A DNA stretch of 64,000 nucleotides from Azospirillum sp. TSH64 (lineage in GTDB: Bacteria > Pseudomonadota > Alphaproteobacteria > Azospirillales > Azospirillaceae): assembly GCF_003116035.1 (NCBI RefSeq), contig NZ_LGQW01000015.1, positions 5,618,244 through 5,682,243 of the forward strand. The letters run 5' to 3'. Shown here piece by piece: positions 43,227 through 51,627 of this stretch; positions within the stretch are counted from its first letter, which is position 1; each line of letters starts with the position of its first letter. The notes below the pieces were generated by a model. The model did no database searches. It saw only the letters and a list, made by a program, of their open reading frames with translations, and was not told where the DNA came from. The position numbers and the translations under genes are program-made.

Positions 43227-43607
43227 ATGAAGAAGCTGTTGATGGGCGTTGCCGCCATCGCCGCGGTCGTGATGGGTGCCGGTGCCGCCCAGGCGGCCGA
43301 TGCCGCCGCCGGCAAGGATGTCTTCAAGGTCTGCATGGCCTGCCACACCGCCGAGCAGGGTAAGAACAAGGTCGGCCCGTCGCTGTTCGGCGTCGTCGGT
43401 CGTCCGGCCGCCTCGATCGAGGGCTTCAAGTATTCCGCCCCGATGAAGGAAAAGGGCGCCGGCGGTCTGGTCTGGACTGCGGAGAACCTCGACGCCTACA
43501 TCAAGGCGCCGAAGGAAATCGTCCCGGGCGGCACGATGGCCTTCGCCGGCCTGAAGGACGACGCCAAGCGCGCCGACCTGATCGCCTTCCTGTCCGAGCA
43601 GAAGTAA
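43227..43607 (+). CDS. Class I periplasmic cytochrome c
   Basis: A 126-aa monoheme cytochrome. The signal peptide ends near AQAADA (residue about 24). The heme is bound by Cys36, Cys39 and His40 (CMACH), and the sixth ligand is Met104 in GGTMAFAG. The sequence (NKVGPSLFGVVGRPAASIEGFKYS) fits the cytochrome c2/c550 group of alphaproteobacteria, which shuttles electrons between the bc1 complex and an oxidase. It has its own promoter candidate and is followed by a strong terminator. Confidence 0.95.
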   Translation: MKKLLMGVAAIAAVVMGAGAAQAADAAAGKDVFKVCMACHTAEQGKNKVGPSLFGVVGRPAASIEGFKYSAPMKEKGAGGLVWTAENLDAYIKAPKEIVPGGTMAFAGLKDDAKRADLIAFLSEQK

Positions 43608-43667
43608 GACCGCTGTCCCCAGACGGCTGGTCCCCGGTCCGGCGGCCGGGGAACGGTCCTGACGGCG

Positions 43668-43698
43668 AAAGGGCCGGTGGCATTGCCACCGGCCCTTT
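43668..43698. terminator. Bidirectional intrinsic terminator
   Basis: A perfect 14-bp stem, AAAGGGCCGGTGGC / GCCACCGGCCCTTT, around a 3-nt ATT loop, then GCTTT. It separates the convergent cytochrome c gene and aminopeptidase gene. Confidence 0.92.
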
Positions 43699-43743
43699 GC
43701 TTTAGCGCCCCTGCGTTTGGGAATAGTCCTTTGGTTCCGAGTC

Positions 43744-46401
43744 TCAGCCGGCGGCGGCCAGGCTCTTGCTCGCAACCTCGTAAACGTCCGGCGACAGGCC
43801 CGAGGTTGCGACGATCCGCTGCAATTCGGCCTTCATCAGCCCCTGGCGGGCCGCGTCATAGCGCCGCAGACGGGAGAAGGGACCCATCAGACGGGCCGCA
43901 ACCTGCGGGTTCATCGGATCCAGGCGCAGCACCTGATCGGCGAGGAAGCGGTAGCCGGCACCGCTCGCGTCATGGAAGCGGACCGGGTTGCCGTTGGCGA
44001 AGCCGCCGATCAGCGCATAGACCTTGTTCGGGTTCCGGATCTCGAAGGCCGGATGGCCGAGCAGGGCGGTGACGCGGGCCAGCGTGTCGGCGCGGTTGGA
44101 CATCGCCTGCACGCCGAACCACTTGTCGACCACCAGCGCCTCGCCCTTCCAGCGGGCGTAGAAGTCGGCCAGCGCCGTCTCCCCCTCCGGCGAGGCGGCG
44201 TTGGACAGGAACTGCAGGGCGGCGATCTCGTCGGTCATGCCCTGGGCGCTGCGGTACTGCGTCAGGCACAGGTCGAGCGCCTCGTCATCCTCCAGCGCCA
44301 TCAGATAGGCGAGGCAGAGGTTCTTCAGCGCCCGCTTGCCGATGGCGTCGGCATCGACGGAGAAGGGCTCCTGGCTGCTGTTGCGGCGGTAGAGGTCGAG
44401 GAAGCGTGCCCGCAGGCGGCCGGCCATCGTTTTGCGTGCGAACTCCCGCACCGCATGGATGGCGTCGGGATCGACCACCGGCATCTGGGTGCCGAGATAG
44501 GCCTCGGTCGGCAGCACCAGCGCCTGGGCGGCGAAGGCGGGATCGCGCTCGGCATCGTCCAGAATCTTGGCGAAGGCGTCGGCATAGCCCTCCGGCAACA
44601 CCAGCGCGCGTCCGGCCTGCTGGTCGGCGACGAGGCCGAGCAGGATGCGGGTGCCGAGAATCTGCCCGGCTTCCCACCGGTTGAAGGCGTCGCTGTCGTG
44701 CGCCATCAGGAAGGTGAGGTCGGCGTCGGTCAGGTCGGTCTTCAGCTTCACCGGGGCGGAGAAGCCGCGCAGCAGCGACGGCACCGGCCGGGCCGCGATG
44801 TCGCGGAAGGTGAAGCTCTGGCTTTCCGCCGTCACATGCAGGATGCGGCTGGTGCCGGCGGCGGCCTCCTCGCCGTCCAGGCGCAGCGGCAGGTCCTGGC
44901 CATCGGGCCCGAGCAGGCCGACGACCAGCGGGATGTGCATCGGCTGCTTGGTCGGCTGGCCCGGCGTCGGCGGCACCGTCTGTTTCACCGTCAGGGTGAA
45001 GGTCTTCGCCGCCGGATCATGGCTGCCGGCGATGTCGAGTTCGGGCGTGCCGGACTGGCGGTACCACAGCTGGAACTGGGTCAGGTCGACGCCGCTGGCA
45101 TCGGCCATGGCGGCGACGAAATCGTCGCAGGTGACCGCCTGCCCGTCATGGCGCTGGAAGTAGAGATCGGTGCCCTTGCGGTACTTCTCCGGCCCCAGCA
45201 GGGTGTGGATCATGCGGATGACTTCCGCACCCTTGTTGTAGACGGTGGGGGTGTAGAAATTGTTGATCTCGACATAGCTGTCCGGGCGCACCGGATGGGC
45301 CATGGCGCCGGCATCCTCCTGGAACTGCACGGTGCGCAGCCCCTGGACATCGGCGATGCGCTTCACCGCGCGGGAATGCATGTCGGACGAGAATTCCTGA
45401 TCGCGGAAGACGGTCAGCCCTTCCTTCAGCGACAGCTGGAACCAGTCGCGGCAGGTGACGCGGTTGCCGGTCCAGTTGTGGAAATACTCGTGCGCGACCA
45501 CCGCCTCGATGTTGAGGAAATCGGTGTCGGTCGCGGTTTCCGGCTTGGCCAGGATGTATTTGGTGTTGAAGACGTTGAGCGACTTGTTTTCCATCGCCCC
45601 CATGTTGAAGTCGCCGACCGCGACGATGTTGAAGATGTCGAGGTCGTATTCCAGCCCATAGACCTCCTCATCCCAACGCATCGACTTGACCAGCGAGCGC
45701 ATGGCGTGGTCGATCTTGTCCTCGTTCCCCGGCTCGACATAGATGCGCAGCGTCACATCGCGGCCCGACGCGGTGCGGAAATGGTCCTCGCCATGGACGA
45801 GGCTGCCGGCGACCAGCGCGAACAGGTAGCAGGGCTTGGGGAAGGGATCCTCCCAGCGCGCCCAGTGGCGCCCGCCCTCCAGATCGCCGGATTCGGCGAG
45901 GTTGCCGTTGGACAGCAGCACCGGATAGCGCGCCTTGTCGGCGGTGATGGTGGTGCTGTAGCGCGCCATCACGTCCGGCCGGTCGGCGAAATAGGTGATC
46001 TTGCGGAAGCCTTCCGCCTCGCACTGGGTGCAGAAGTTGCCGGAGGACTTGTAGAGCCCTTCCAGCGCGGTGTTCTCCTGCGGCTTGATGCGGACGACGG
46101 TCTCCAGTTTATAGCTGGCCGGCACCTCAGGCACGATCAGGTGATCGGGGGTGACGGTGTAGTCGTCCGGCCCCAGAATGCGGCCGTCCAGCGCCACCGA
46201 CACCAGATCCAGCCTCTGCCCGTCGAGCGACAGCGGCTCCGTCGCCGCCTCCGGCCGGTCGGGGTTGCGGCGGATCGCGAGCACCGCGCGGACGGTGGTG
46301 ACATCCTCGCCCAGGTCGACGAACAGGTCGACCGTGTCGATCAGATGCGCCGGCGGGCGATAGTCCTGAAGCCGGATGGCCTTCGGCGTGCCTTTGTCCA
46401 T
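43744..46401 (-). CDS. pepN: Aminopeptidase N (M1 family metallopeptidase)
   Basis: Cytoplasmic zinc aminopeptidase that removes N-terminal residues from peptides. The 885-aa protein has the substrate loop MGAMENKSLN, the zinc site VVAHEYFHNWTGNRV at about residue 303 with the second Glu in LSLKEGL, and the long helical C-terminal domain of the E. coli PepN type (KNLCLAYLMALEDDEALDLC). The length fits PepN (about 870 aa). It is a single gene bounded by a terminator on one side and an accessory island on the other. Confidence 0.97.
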   Translation of the reverse strand: MDKGTPKAIRLQDYRPPAHLIDTVDLFVDLGEDVTTVRAVLAIRRNPDRPEAATEPLSLDGQRLDLVSVALDGRILGPDDYTVTPDHLIVPEVPASYKLETVVRIKPQENTALEGLYKSSGNFCTQCEAEGFRKITYFADRPDVMARYSTTITADKARYPVLLSNGNLAESGDLEGGRHWARWEDPFPKPCYLFALVAGSLVHGEDHFRTASGRDVTLRIYVEPGNEDKIDHAMRSLVKSMRWDEEVYGLEYDLDIFNIVAVGDFNMGAMENKSLNVFNTKYILAKPETATDTDFLNIEAVVAHEYFHNWTGNRVTCRDWFQLSLKEGLTVFRDQEFSSDMHSRAVKRIADVQGLRTVQFQEDAGAMAHPVRPDSYVEINNFYTPTVYNKGAEVIRMIHTLLGPEKYRKGTDLYFQRHDGQAVTCDDFVAAMADASGVDLTQFQLWYRQSGTPELDIAGSHDPAAKTFTLTVKQTVPPTPGQPTKQPMHIPLVVGLLGPDGQDLPLRLDGEEAAAGTSRILHVTAESQSFTFRDIAARPVPSLLRGFSAPVKLKTDLTDADLTFLMAHDSDAFNRWEAGQILGTRILLGLVADQQAGRALVLPEGYADAFAKILDDAERDPAFAAQALVLPTEAYLGTQMPVVDPDAIHAVREFARKTMAGRLRARFLDLYRRNSSQEPFSVDADAIGKRALKNLCLAYLMALEDDEALDLCLTQYRSAQGMTDEIAALQFLSNAASPEGETALADFYARWKGEALVVDKWFGVQAMSNRADTLARVTALLGHPAFEIRNPNKVYALIGGFANGNPVRFHDASGAGYRFLADQVLRLDPMNPQVAARLMGPFSRLRRYDAARQGLMKAELQRIVATSGLSPDVYEVASKSLAAAG

Positions 46402-46576
46402 GTGCCTTGTCTCTGGTCTGTGTCTGTCTTGCGGATCAAGCCGTTCGGGACAGGTCCGAGGAACAGGGACTGTAGCAAGGCGGGGGCGGGCTGTCGCCAG
46501 TGGGAATGGGGGTGGGGTAGTCTGCCGGTTGGCGGCGTACAGTGTGAAACTGTAAGATCGAAGGCGGAAGTGCTAC

Positions 46577-46702
46577 ATGGGCAAGACGGTTCGCTTCGAC
46601 ACCGAAATCAGCGAAGAAATGCTGACAAGCCTTCACCGGTTGGCCGAGCGCCAGGGCGGAACGCGAGACTAGTGGATCGAGCATGCCGCTGATCTCCTCA
46701 GG
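46577..46702 (+). pseudogene. Broken ribbon-helix-helix (CopG-type) gene
   Basis: Frame MGKTVRFDTEISEEMLTSLHRLAERQG-GTRD resembles the N-terminal strand and first helix of small antitoxin-like RHH proteins. It ends at an amber codon at 46670-46672, yet the same frame continues directly with WIEHAADLLR, which fits the second RHH helix, as if an E or Q codon had become TAG. It then loses likeness near the convergent gene. So it appears inactivated by a nonsense mutation and 3' truncation. The remaining bases of the 46402-46697 gap show nothing further. Confidence 0.55.
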
Positions 46703-47894
46703 CGCCCCCATCACTTGTGTCGCTTGGCTGTTTGTTCTCCAAGATTTTAATCAGTTCCGTGTATGATGCTGTCATTTTCAATAGCAGTTGATTGTATATG
46801 GTTTGAAGGTCTGCTTCCTCCATAAGTCCCAGTCGATCCGTTACCTTCCTCATTGTCGCTGCGGCACCCTGGGTTGAGCCGAGGTGAGAATAAGCCACCC
46901 GAAAATCATATAGTGTGTAGAAAGGTGACATCAGCTTGTTCACCTGGGTCGCGTCACCAACTGAGCTTAACAGTGCCTGCAAGCGCTTAAGAGACCCAGT
47001 GCCGGTGCAAACGATGCCTTGTGTGGCAACAACTTCACCAAGTTTTGCGTTGTTGAGCGACTCCAAATGGATCTTATTTAAGGTGTCTGAGGTGGAATGC
47101 CGTTGCGCCGGTGTATCATGGACTGGCCGATGGAGCCGCCTCGCCAAATCGAGTACTTCTGTATCAAGATGCGCGATCTTTTCTCCCCAACGTTTGAAAG
47201 CGGCGGCAAGGAAATTTGAACGTTCTTTAAAGAGTATATCTTCTTGCGGCGGATCAGTGAATTTGCATTCAATCTGACCGTCATAGAATTCACTCCCCAG
47301 ACTATGATCTGAGGGGCGGTTTTCACTCATTAAATAATACTGCTCAGATTTTGGGAGCTTCGCGATGTCACCAAGCCACATGATAAGATGACCATGCCGA
47401 TTGATACCAAACGGAAACGCAAAGTCGTCCATATATGTAATATTGCCATAAGTCGGCGAGGCGTAGCGGATAAGATAGCGCGGATCGGCATCATATTTGG
47501 TCAGAACGGTGCGGTTGAAGAAAATTGGCGTTAGAAAACCTAGATTCCAAGGTCGGGCAAGCCCTGGATAATAGTAGTAATCATCCGGATCGTACTGAAA
47601 AGGAACATCCGTGTAATCAAACACGTCTTCAATTTTTTTTCTCTTACTTTTAAATATTGTAGCGTCTTTCTTCGTCGTGATTTCATGTGCTTGCATGATC
47701 GAGAAACGAGACCTGTCCGGTAAAGTGCGGAAGCTGCAACCAGTGCACTCCAACATCGGCAAACCATCGATGTCGATCTCAATTCCGGAAACCGTAACAT
47801 GGAACCGCTCGAAGATCAGATCGAGTGGTCCCCCGCAGATATCGCAATAAGCCCGCTGCGCGCCGTCCTTCGGGGGAAGTTCGTTCAGTTCCAT
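46698..47894 (-). CDS. Zinc-ribbon protein with HEPN-like C-terminal motif, candidate defence or toxin gene
   Basis: A 398-aa protein with no clear relatives recalled. The N-terminus has two C-x2-C knuckles, Cys17/Cys20 (YCDICGGPL) and Cys50/Cys53 (LECTGCSF), spaced as in the YgiT/MqsA zinc finger. The middle (about 90-230) is rich in Tyr, Asp and Phe. Near the C-terminus TLYDFRVAYSHLGS contains Arg332-x4-His337, the R-x4-H pattern of HEPN RNases, within helical sequence. The gene is visibly AT-richer than its neighbours (about half G+C) and uses codons rare elsewhere here. It lies between pepN and a tRNA-Ser gene, next to a broken RHH gene, indicating horizontal transfer. Confidence 0.7.
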   Translation of the reverse strand: MELNELPPKDGAQRAYCDICGGPLDLIFERFHVTVSGIEIDIDGLPMLECTGCSFRTLPDRSRFSIMQAHEITTKKDATIFKSKRKKIEDVFDYTDVPFQYDPDDYYYYPGLARPWNLGFLTPIFFNRTVLTKYDADPRYLIRYASPTYGNITYMDDFAFPFGINRHGHLIMWLGDIAKLPKSEQYYLMSENRPSDHSLGSEFYDGQIECKFTDPPQEDILFKERSNFLAAAFKRWGEKIAHLDTEVLDLARRLHRPVHDTPAQRHSTSDTLNKIHLESLNNAKLGEVVATQGIVCTGTGSLKRLQALLSSVGDATQVNKLMSPFYTLYDFRVAYSHLGSTQGAAATMRKVTDRLGLMEEADLQTIYNQLLLKMTASYTELIKILENKQPSDTSDGGA

Positions 47895-48122
47895 AGCATT
47901 TTCGTAGCTGTTGAGTTCGCCTGGACGATTAAAACTCGGATGTCGAGTGTCTTGAAAGAGGAGCTTAGTATACCGAAAAAAAGCAATGAAATTTTACGAT
48001 CAAAAGCAATAAATGTCTGTTCTCTGCTCGCGCTATACTGAAGCCTGCATCGTTAGATGTCGACCAACGCCAGAAATAACTTAGATAATTTTTGGCAGGG
48101 TAAGGAAGAGAGCTTGAGATTA

Positions 48123-48212
48123 TGGCGGAAGAGGTGGGATTCGAACCCACGGTAGGCTCACACCTACGACGGTTTTCAAGACCGTTGCCTTAAACCACTC
48201 GGCCACTCTTCC
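48123..48212 (-). tRNA. tRNA-Ser (anticodon UGA)
   Basis: Read on the minus strand the acceptor stem GGAAGAG pairs with CTCTTCC, followed by discriminator G and an encoded CCA. The anticodon loop CTTGAAA carries TGA. A long variable arm (GTAGGTGTGAGCCTAC) and the T-loop GGTTCGAATCC confirm a serine tRNA. The AT-rich accessory gene lies on its 3' side, the usual side for integrating elements; no duplicated 3' end was found. Confidence 0.97.
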
Positions 48213-48283
48213 CTCGGCCCACGGGAGTAGCGAATGCGTCGCGGTGGGTCAAGTGTCGCGCGCAAGCGGCTGCGTTTTGCCCC

Positions 48284-48856
48284 TCAGTTCCGGATCGGGC
48301 GGCCCAGCGTGCGCAGGCGGCGGGTCGGTTTCGGCGGGCTGGGGCTGTCGGAGAAGTCGGGCAGGGCGGGGGCGCGGGCTATCGTCTTACGGATCAGCTC
48401 GGCCGTGGCGTCCAGATCGTCGAGAATCTCCGGCGCCACGCGGTCGGCATAGCGGGGGCTCAGCAGGCGGGTGCGGGTCTGGTCGATGCTGCGCAGTTCG
48501 GGCTCGAACAGTTCGCGGGCGCCGATGGGCAGGACCTGGTCCTCGCGCATGCTGGAAAAGTAATTGCGCATCGCGCGGGCCAGCAGGCGGGTCAGCAGAA
48601 GATCCATCCGCTCGAACTCGGCGCGCAGGTCGGTCAGGCGCGACTCGTCCACCCCCTGGAGATGCTCCTCGGTCAGGGTGAACAGGGCGCGGATCTCCTC
48701 CAGCTTGCGGCGGAAGTCGAGGAAGGAGGCGAAGCGGTCGTCGCCCATGTCGCGCTGGGCCCGCTCGGCAAGCTGGGAGGCTTCGGTCGCCTGACGCTCC
48801 AATGCCGCCAGCAGAGACTTCACCCGCTCCCGACCGTTGTCGCGCCTCCACGCCAT
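48284..48856 (-). CDS. Hypothetical helical protein
   Basis: A 190-aa hydrophilic protein, mostly predicted helix: repeated heptad-like segments (VKSLLAALERQATEASQLAERAQRDMG and LRAEFERMDLLLTRLLARAMRNYF) suggest a coiled coil or helical bundle. It has no signal and no cofactor motif. It lies between tRNA-Ser and xth on the minus strand and has normal local base composition, so it is probably a native gene rather than part of the island. Not recognised as a known family. Confidence 0.75.
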   Translation of the reverse strand: MAWRRDNGRERVKSLLAALERQATEASQLAERAQRDMGDDRFASFLDFRRKLEEIRALFTLTEEHLQGVDESRLTDLRAEFERMDLLLTRLLARAMRNYFSSMREDQVLPIGARELFEPELRSIDQTRTRLLSPRYADRVAPEILDDLDATAELIRKTIARAPALPDFSDSPSPPKPTRRLRTLGRPIRN

Positions 48857-48985
48857 GCCCGCTCCGCACTCCTTGATGACTGCGCCAGCCCGGCTTTCGA
48901 CGGGGCGGCGCGTTCATCGTAGAAGCGAAACTTTTAACAAAATGCTTTTGTCACGGACTTTACACAGGCGGCACACCCACGCCGC

Positions 48986-49759
48986 TCAGGCGTCGCGCAG
49001 GTCCAGGATGACCGGCGTGTGGTCGGACGCCTTTTCCAGCCCGCGCGGGCCGCGGTCGATGGTGCAGCCGGCCAGACGGTCGGCGGCCTGCGGCGACAGC
49101 AGGAAATGGTCGATGCGCAGGCCGTTGTCGCGCGGCCAGCTGCCGGCCTGATAATCCCAGAAGGTGTAGGCGTGGTCGTCGTCATGCAGGGCGCGGTAGG
49201 CCTCGGTCAGGCCGAGATTCAGCAGGGCACGGAACTTGGCCTTGGATTCCGGGCGGAACAGCGCGTCGCCGGCGAAGGCCTGCGGCGAGTAGACGTCGCG
49301 CGCCTCGGGGATGATGTTGTAGTCGCCGCCCAGCACCACCGGGATTTCCTGCGCCAGCAGCGTGCTGGCATGGTCGTACAGCCGGTCCATCCAGCGCAGC
49401 TTGTAGGCGAACTTCTCGCCCGGCACCGGGTTGCCGTTGGGCAAATAGAGCGATGCGATGCGCACGCCGGCCACGGTGGCCTCGACATAGCGGGCCTGCT
49501 CGTCCTCCGGCTCGCCCGGCAGGCGGGTCAGCACGTCTTCGGCTGGGGCCTTCGACAGCAAAGCGACTCCGTTGTAGGCCTTCTGCCCGACGGCGTTGAC
49601 ATGGTAGCCGAGTTCTTCGAAGGCCGCGGTCGGGAAGGCGGCGGTCTCGCATTTGATTTCCTGGAAGAGCACGACGTCCGGGGACGCCGTGCGCAGCCAG
49701 TCGGTGATCAGCGGAAGGCGGGCCTTCGCCGAGTTGACGTTCCAGGTGGCGATCTTCAC
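48986..49759 (-). CDS. xth: Exodeoxyribonuclease III
   Basis: AP endonuclease and 3'-5' exonuclease of base-excision repair. The 257-aa protein starts MKIATWNVNSAKARLPLI and carries VLFQEIKCE (metal Glu), LGGDYNIIP (catalytic Asp/Asn), FWDYQAGSWPRDNGLRIDHFLLS and the final SDHTPVILDL His. The start is GTG 49759, where family likeness begins; the longer frame upstream overlaps the erpA-like gene and is not coding. It follows the iron-sulfur gene by about 60 bp on the same strand. Confidence 0.95.
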   Translation of the reverse strand: MKIATWNVNSAKARLPLITDWLRTASPDVVLFQEIKCETAAFPTAAFEELGYHVNAVGQKAYNGVALLSKAPAEDVLTRLPGEPEDEQARYVEATVAGVRIASLYLPNGNPVPGEKFAYKLRWMDRLYDHASTLLAQEIPVVLGGDYNIIPEARDVYSPQAFAGDALFRPESKAKFRALLNLGLTEAYRALHDDDHAYTFWDYQAGSWPRDNGLRIDHFLLSPQAADRLAGCTIDRGPRGLEKASDHTPVILDLRDA

Positions 49760-49821
49760 GAAAAAGGCCTGCCTTCTCTTCTTGGTCTTGTGCGGTCGGA
49801 CGGTGGACGCAGACCGCGGCC

Positions 49822-50178
49822 CTAAACCGCGAAGGAGTTGCCGCAGCCGCAGGAGGCGGTGGCGTTCGGGTTCTTGATCTGGAAGGCGGCGCCCATCAGG
49901 TCCTCGACATAATCCAGCGTCGCGCCGGCCAGCAGGTCGAGCGAGGCGTCGTCGGTGACCACCTTGGTGCCGTCCTTCTCGAAGACATGGTCCTCGTCGG
50001 TCGCGGTCTCGTCGAAGGTGAAGCCGTACTGGAAGCCGGAGCAGCCGCCGCCGGACACGGTCAGGCGCAGCATCAGGTTGGGATTGCCCTCCTGCTCGAT
50101 CAGGAAGGCGACGCGCTTGGCAGCACTTTCGCTGACGCCGAGGATTCGGGTTTCGGTGGGGAGTGCGGTGTCGGGCAT
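49822..50178 (-). CDS. erpA: Iron-sulfur cluster insertion protein, ErpA/IscA type
   Basis: A-type carrier that receives and hands on Fe-S clusters. The 118-aa protein has the three cysteines in GGGCSGFQYGF and ASCGCGNSFAV that bind the cluster, and LLAGATLDYVEDLMGAAFQIKNPNA, typical of ErpA. The start MPDTALPTETRI is supported by an upstream GAGGGG. It is divergent from dgt and upstream of xth. ErpA, IscA and SufA are similar; ErpA is favoured by context-free motifs and lack of an isc/suf operon. Confidence 0.92.
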   Translation of the reverse strand: MPDTALPTETRILGVSESAAKRVAFLIEQEGNPNLMLRLTVSGGGCSGFQYGFTFDETATDEDHVFEKDGTKVVTDDASLDLLAGATLDYVEDLMGAAFQIKNPNATASCGCGNSFAV

Positions 50179-50369
50179 GGGGTGGCCCCTCTGTTGCGGT
50201 GCGGGAGTTGCCACAAATGTAAGGGGGATCGCCGGCTTCGTCAAAGTGTGGGCACGTTTGCGCCAAAGCGTTGCGCATCTGGCACGCTCCGCCGCCGGCT
50301 GGCCGGGCGCCTGGGCATAGCACGCCTTCGCCGTTGCACCTGCGTTTCCCCGCCGGTAGTGTCCGCCCC

Positions 50370-51569
50370 ATGACGGCGGACTGTTCCCACGATCGGCTGG
50401 CTCCCTATGGCTGCAACCCGGCGGACACGCGCGGGCGGCTGGTGGCGGAGCCGGAAAGCCCGACGCGCTCGTGCTTCCAGCGCGACCGCGACCGCATCGT
50501 GCATTCCGGGGCCTTCCGCCGGCTGAAGCACAAGACGCAGGTCTTCGTCTATCACGAGGGCGATTATTACCGCACCCGGCTGACCCACAGCCTGGAGGTG
50601 GCGCAGATTGCCCGCTCGATCGGCCGGACGCTGGGGCTGAACGAGGATCTGGCGGAGGCGGTGGCGCTGGCCCACGACCTCGGCCACACCCCCTTCGGCC
50701 ATGCCGGGGAAGAGGCGCTGAACGCCTGCATGGAGCCGTTCGGCGGCTTTGCCCACAACGACCAGACCCTGCGCATCCTGACGCGGCTGGAACGGCGCTA
50801 TGCCGAGTTCGACGGGCTGAACCTGACCTGGGAAGCGCTGGAGGGCGTGGTCAAGCACAACGGCCCGCTGCTGCCGCTGCTGCCCGGTCACCGCCTGCCG
50901 ACGACGATTGCGGCCTTCCAGGGCGAGTGGGATCTGGAACTGCACACCAATCCGGGGGCCGAGGCCCAGGTGGCGGCGCTGGCCGACGACATCGCCTACA
51001 ACAACCACGACATCGACGATGGCTTGCGCGCAGGCCTGTTCACGGTGGACGAGGTGGCGGAGCTGCCGCTGGTCGGTCCGCTGGTCCGCGAGGTCTGCGA
51101 CCGCTATCCGGGGCTGGAGCGCTCGCGCCTGATCCACGAGACGATCCGGCGGATGATCAACGCCATGGTCGTCGATCTGGTGACGGAGACGCGGCGGCGG
51201 CTGGCGGAGCACCGGCCGGGCAGTGCCGCCGAACTGCGTGCCCTGCCGGTGGCGATGGTCAGCTTCTCCGACGGGATGCTGGAGGCGCAGCGGCCCCTGC
51301 GCGCCTTCCTGCGCCAGCGCATGTACCGGCACTATCGCGTGAACCGCGAGATGAGCAAGTGCAAGCGCGTGGTGCGCGCCCTGTTCCAGCTGTTCATGGA
51401 CGAGCCCAACACCCTGCCGACCGAATGGCAGCGCGACATCGCCAAGAATGGGGGTGACGCCGATCTTGCGGTGCGCGCCCGTCATGTGGCCGACTATATC
51501 GCCGGCATGACCGACCGCTATGCGTTGGCCGAACATGACCGGCTGTTCGACCTGCATGTAAAGACCTGA
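50370..51569 (+). CDS. dgt: Deoxyguanosinetriphosphate triphosphohydrolase-like protein
   Basis: An HD-domain dNTPase that cuts dNTPs to nucleoside and triphosphate. The 399-aa protein has RTRLTHSLEVAQIAR (first His), ALAHDLGHTPFGHAGE (the HD pair), and the later ADDIAYNNHDIDDGLRAG carrying the last Asp. It is shorter than E. coli Dgt and belongs to the type-2 subfamily usual in alphaproteobacteria. Start MTADCSHDRL. It begins the plus-strand block dgt-argS-SPOR-nagZ-M50-scpA-scpB-tatABC, an order common in this group of bacteria. Confidence 0.93.
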   Translation: MTADCSHDRLAPYGCNPADTRGRLVAEPESPTRSCFQRDRDRIVHSGAFRRLKHKTQVFVYHEGDYYRTRLTHSLEVAQIARSIGRTLGLNEDLAEAVALAHDLGHTPFGHAGEEALNACMEPFGGFAHNDQTLRILTRLERRYAEFDGLNLTWEALEGVVKHNGPLLPLLPGHRLPTTIAAFQGEWDLELHTNPGAEAQVAALADDIAYNNHDIDDGLRAGLFTVDEVAELPLVGPLVREVCDRYPGLERSRLIHETIRRMINAMVVDLVTETRRRLAEHRPGSAAELRALPVAMVSFSDGMLEAQRPLRAFLRQRMYRHYRVNREMSKCKRVVRALFQLFMDEPNTLPTEWQRDIAKNGGDADLAVRARHVADYIAGMTDRYALAEHDRLFDLHVKT

Positions 51570-51627
51570 ACCGTGAAGACCTGAGCCGTCAGGCTCCTGT
51601 GACCTCCTGAAAAGACGACCTGAGACG

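Noticed and set aside
43717..46692. 991-codon plus-strand frame opposite pepN
   Set aside because: Shadow composition, while the minus strand encodes a complete M1 aminopeptidase.
46400..48130. Attachment-site direct repeat of the tRNA-Ser 3' end
   Set aside because: No copy of the T-loop and acceptor sequence was found on the far side of the island by eye.
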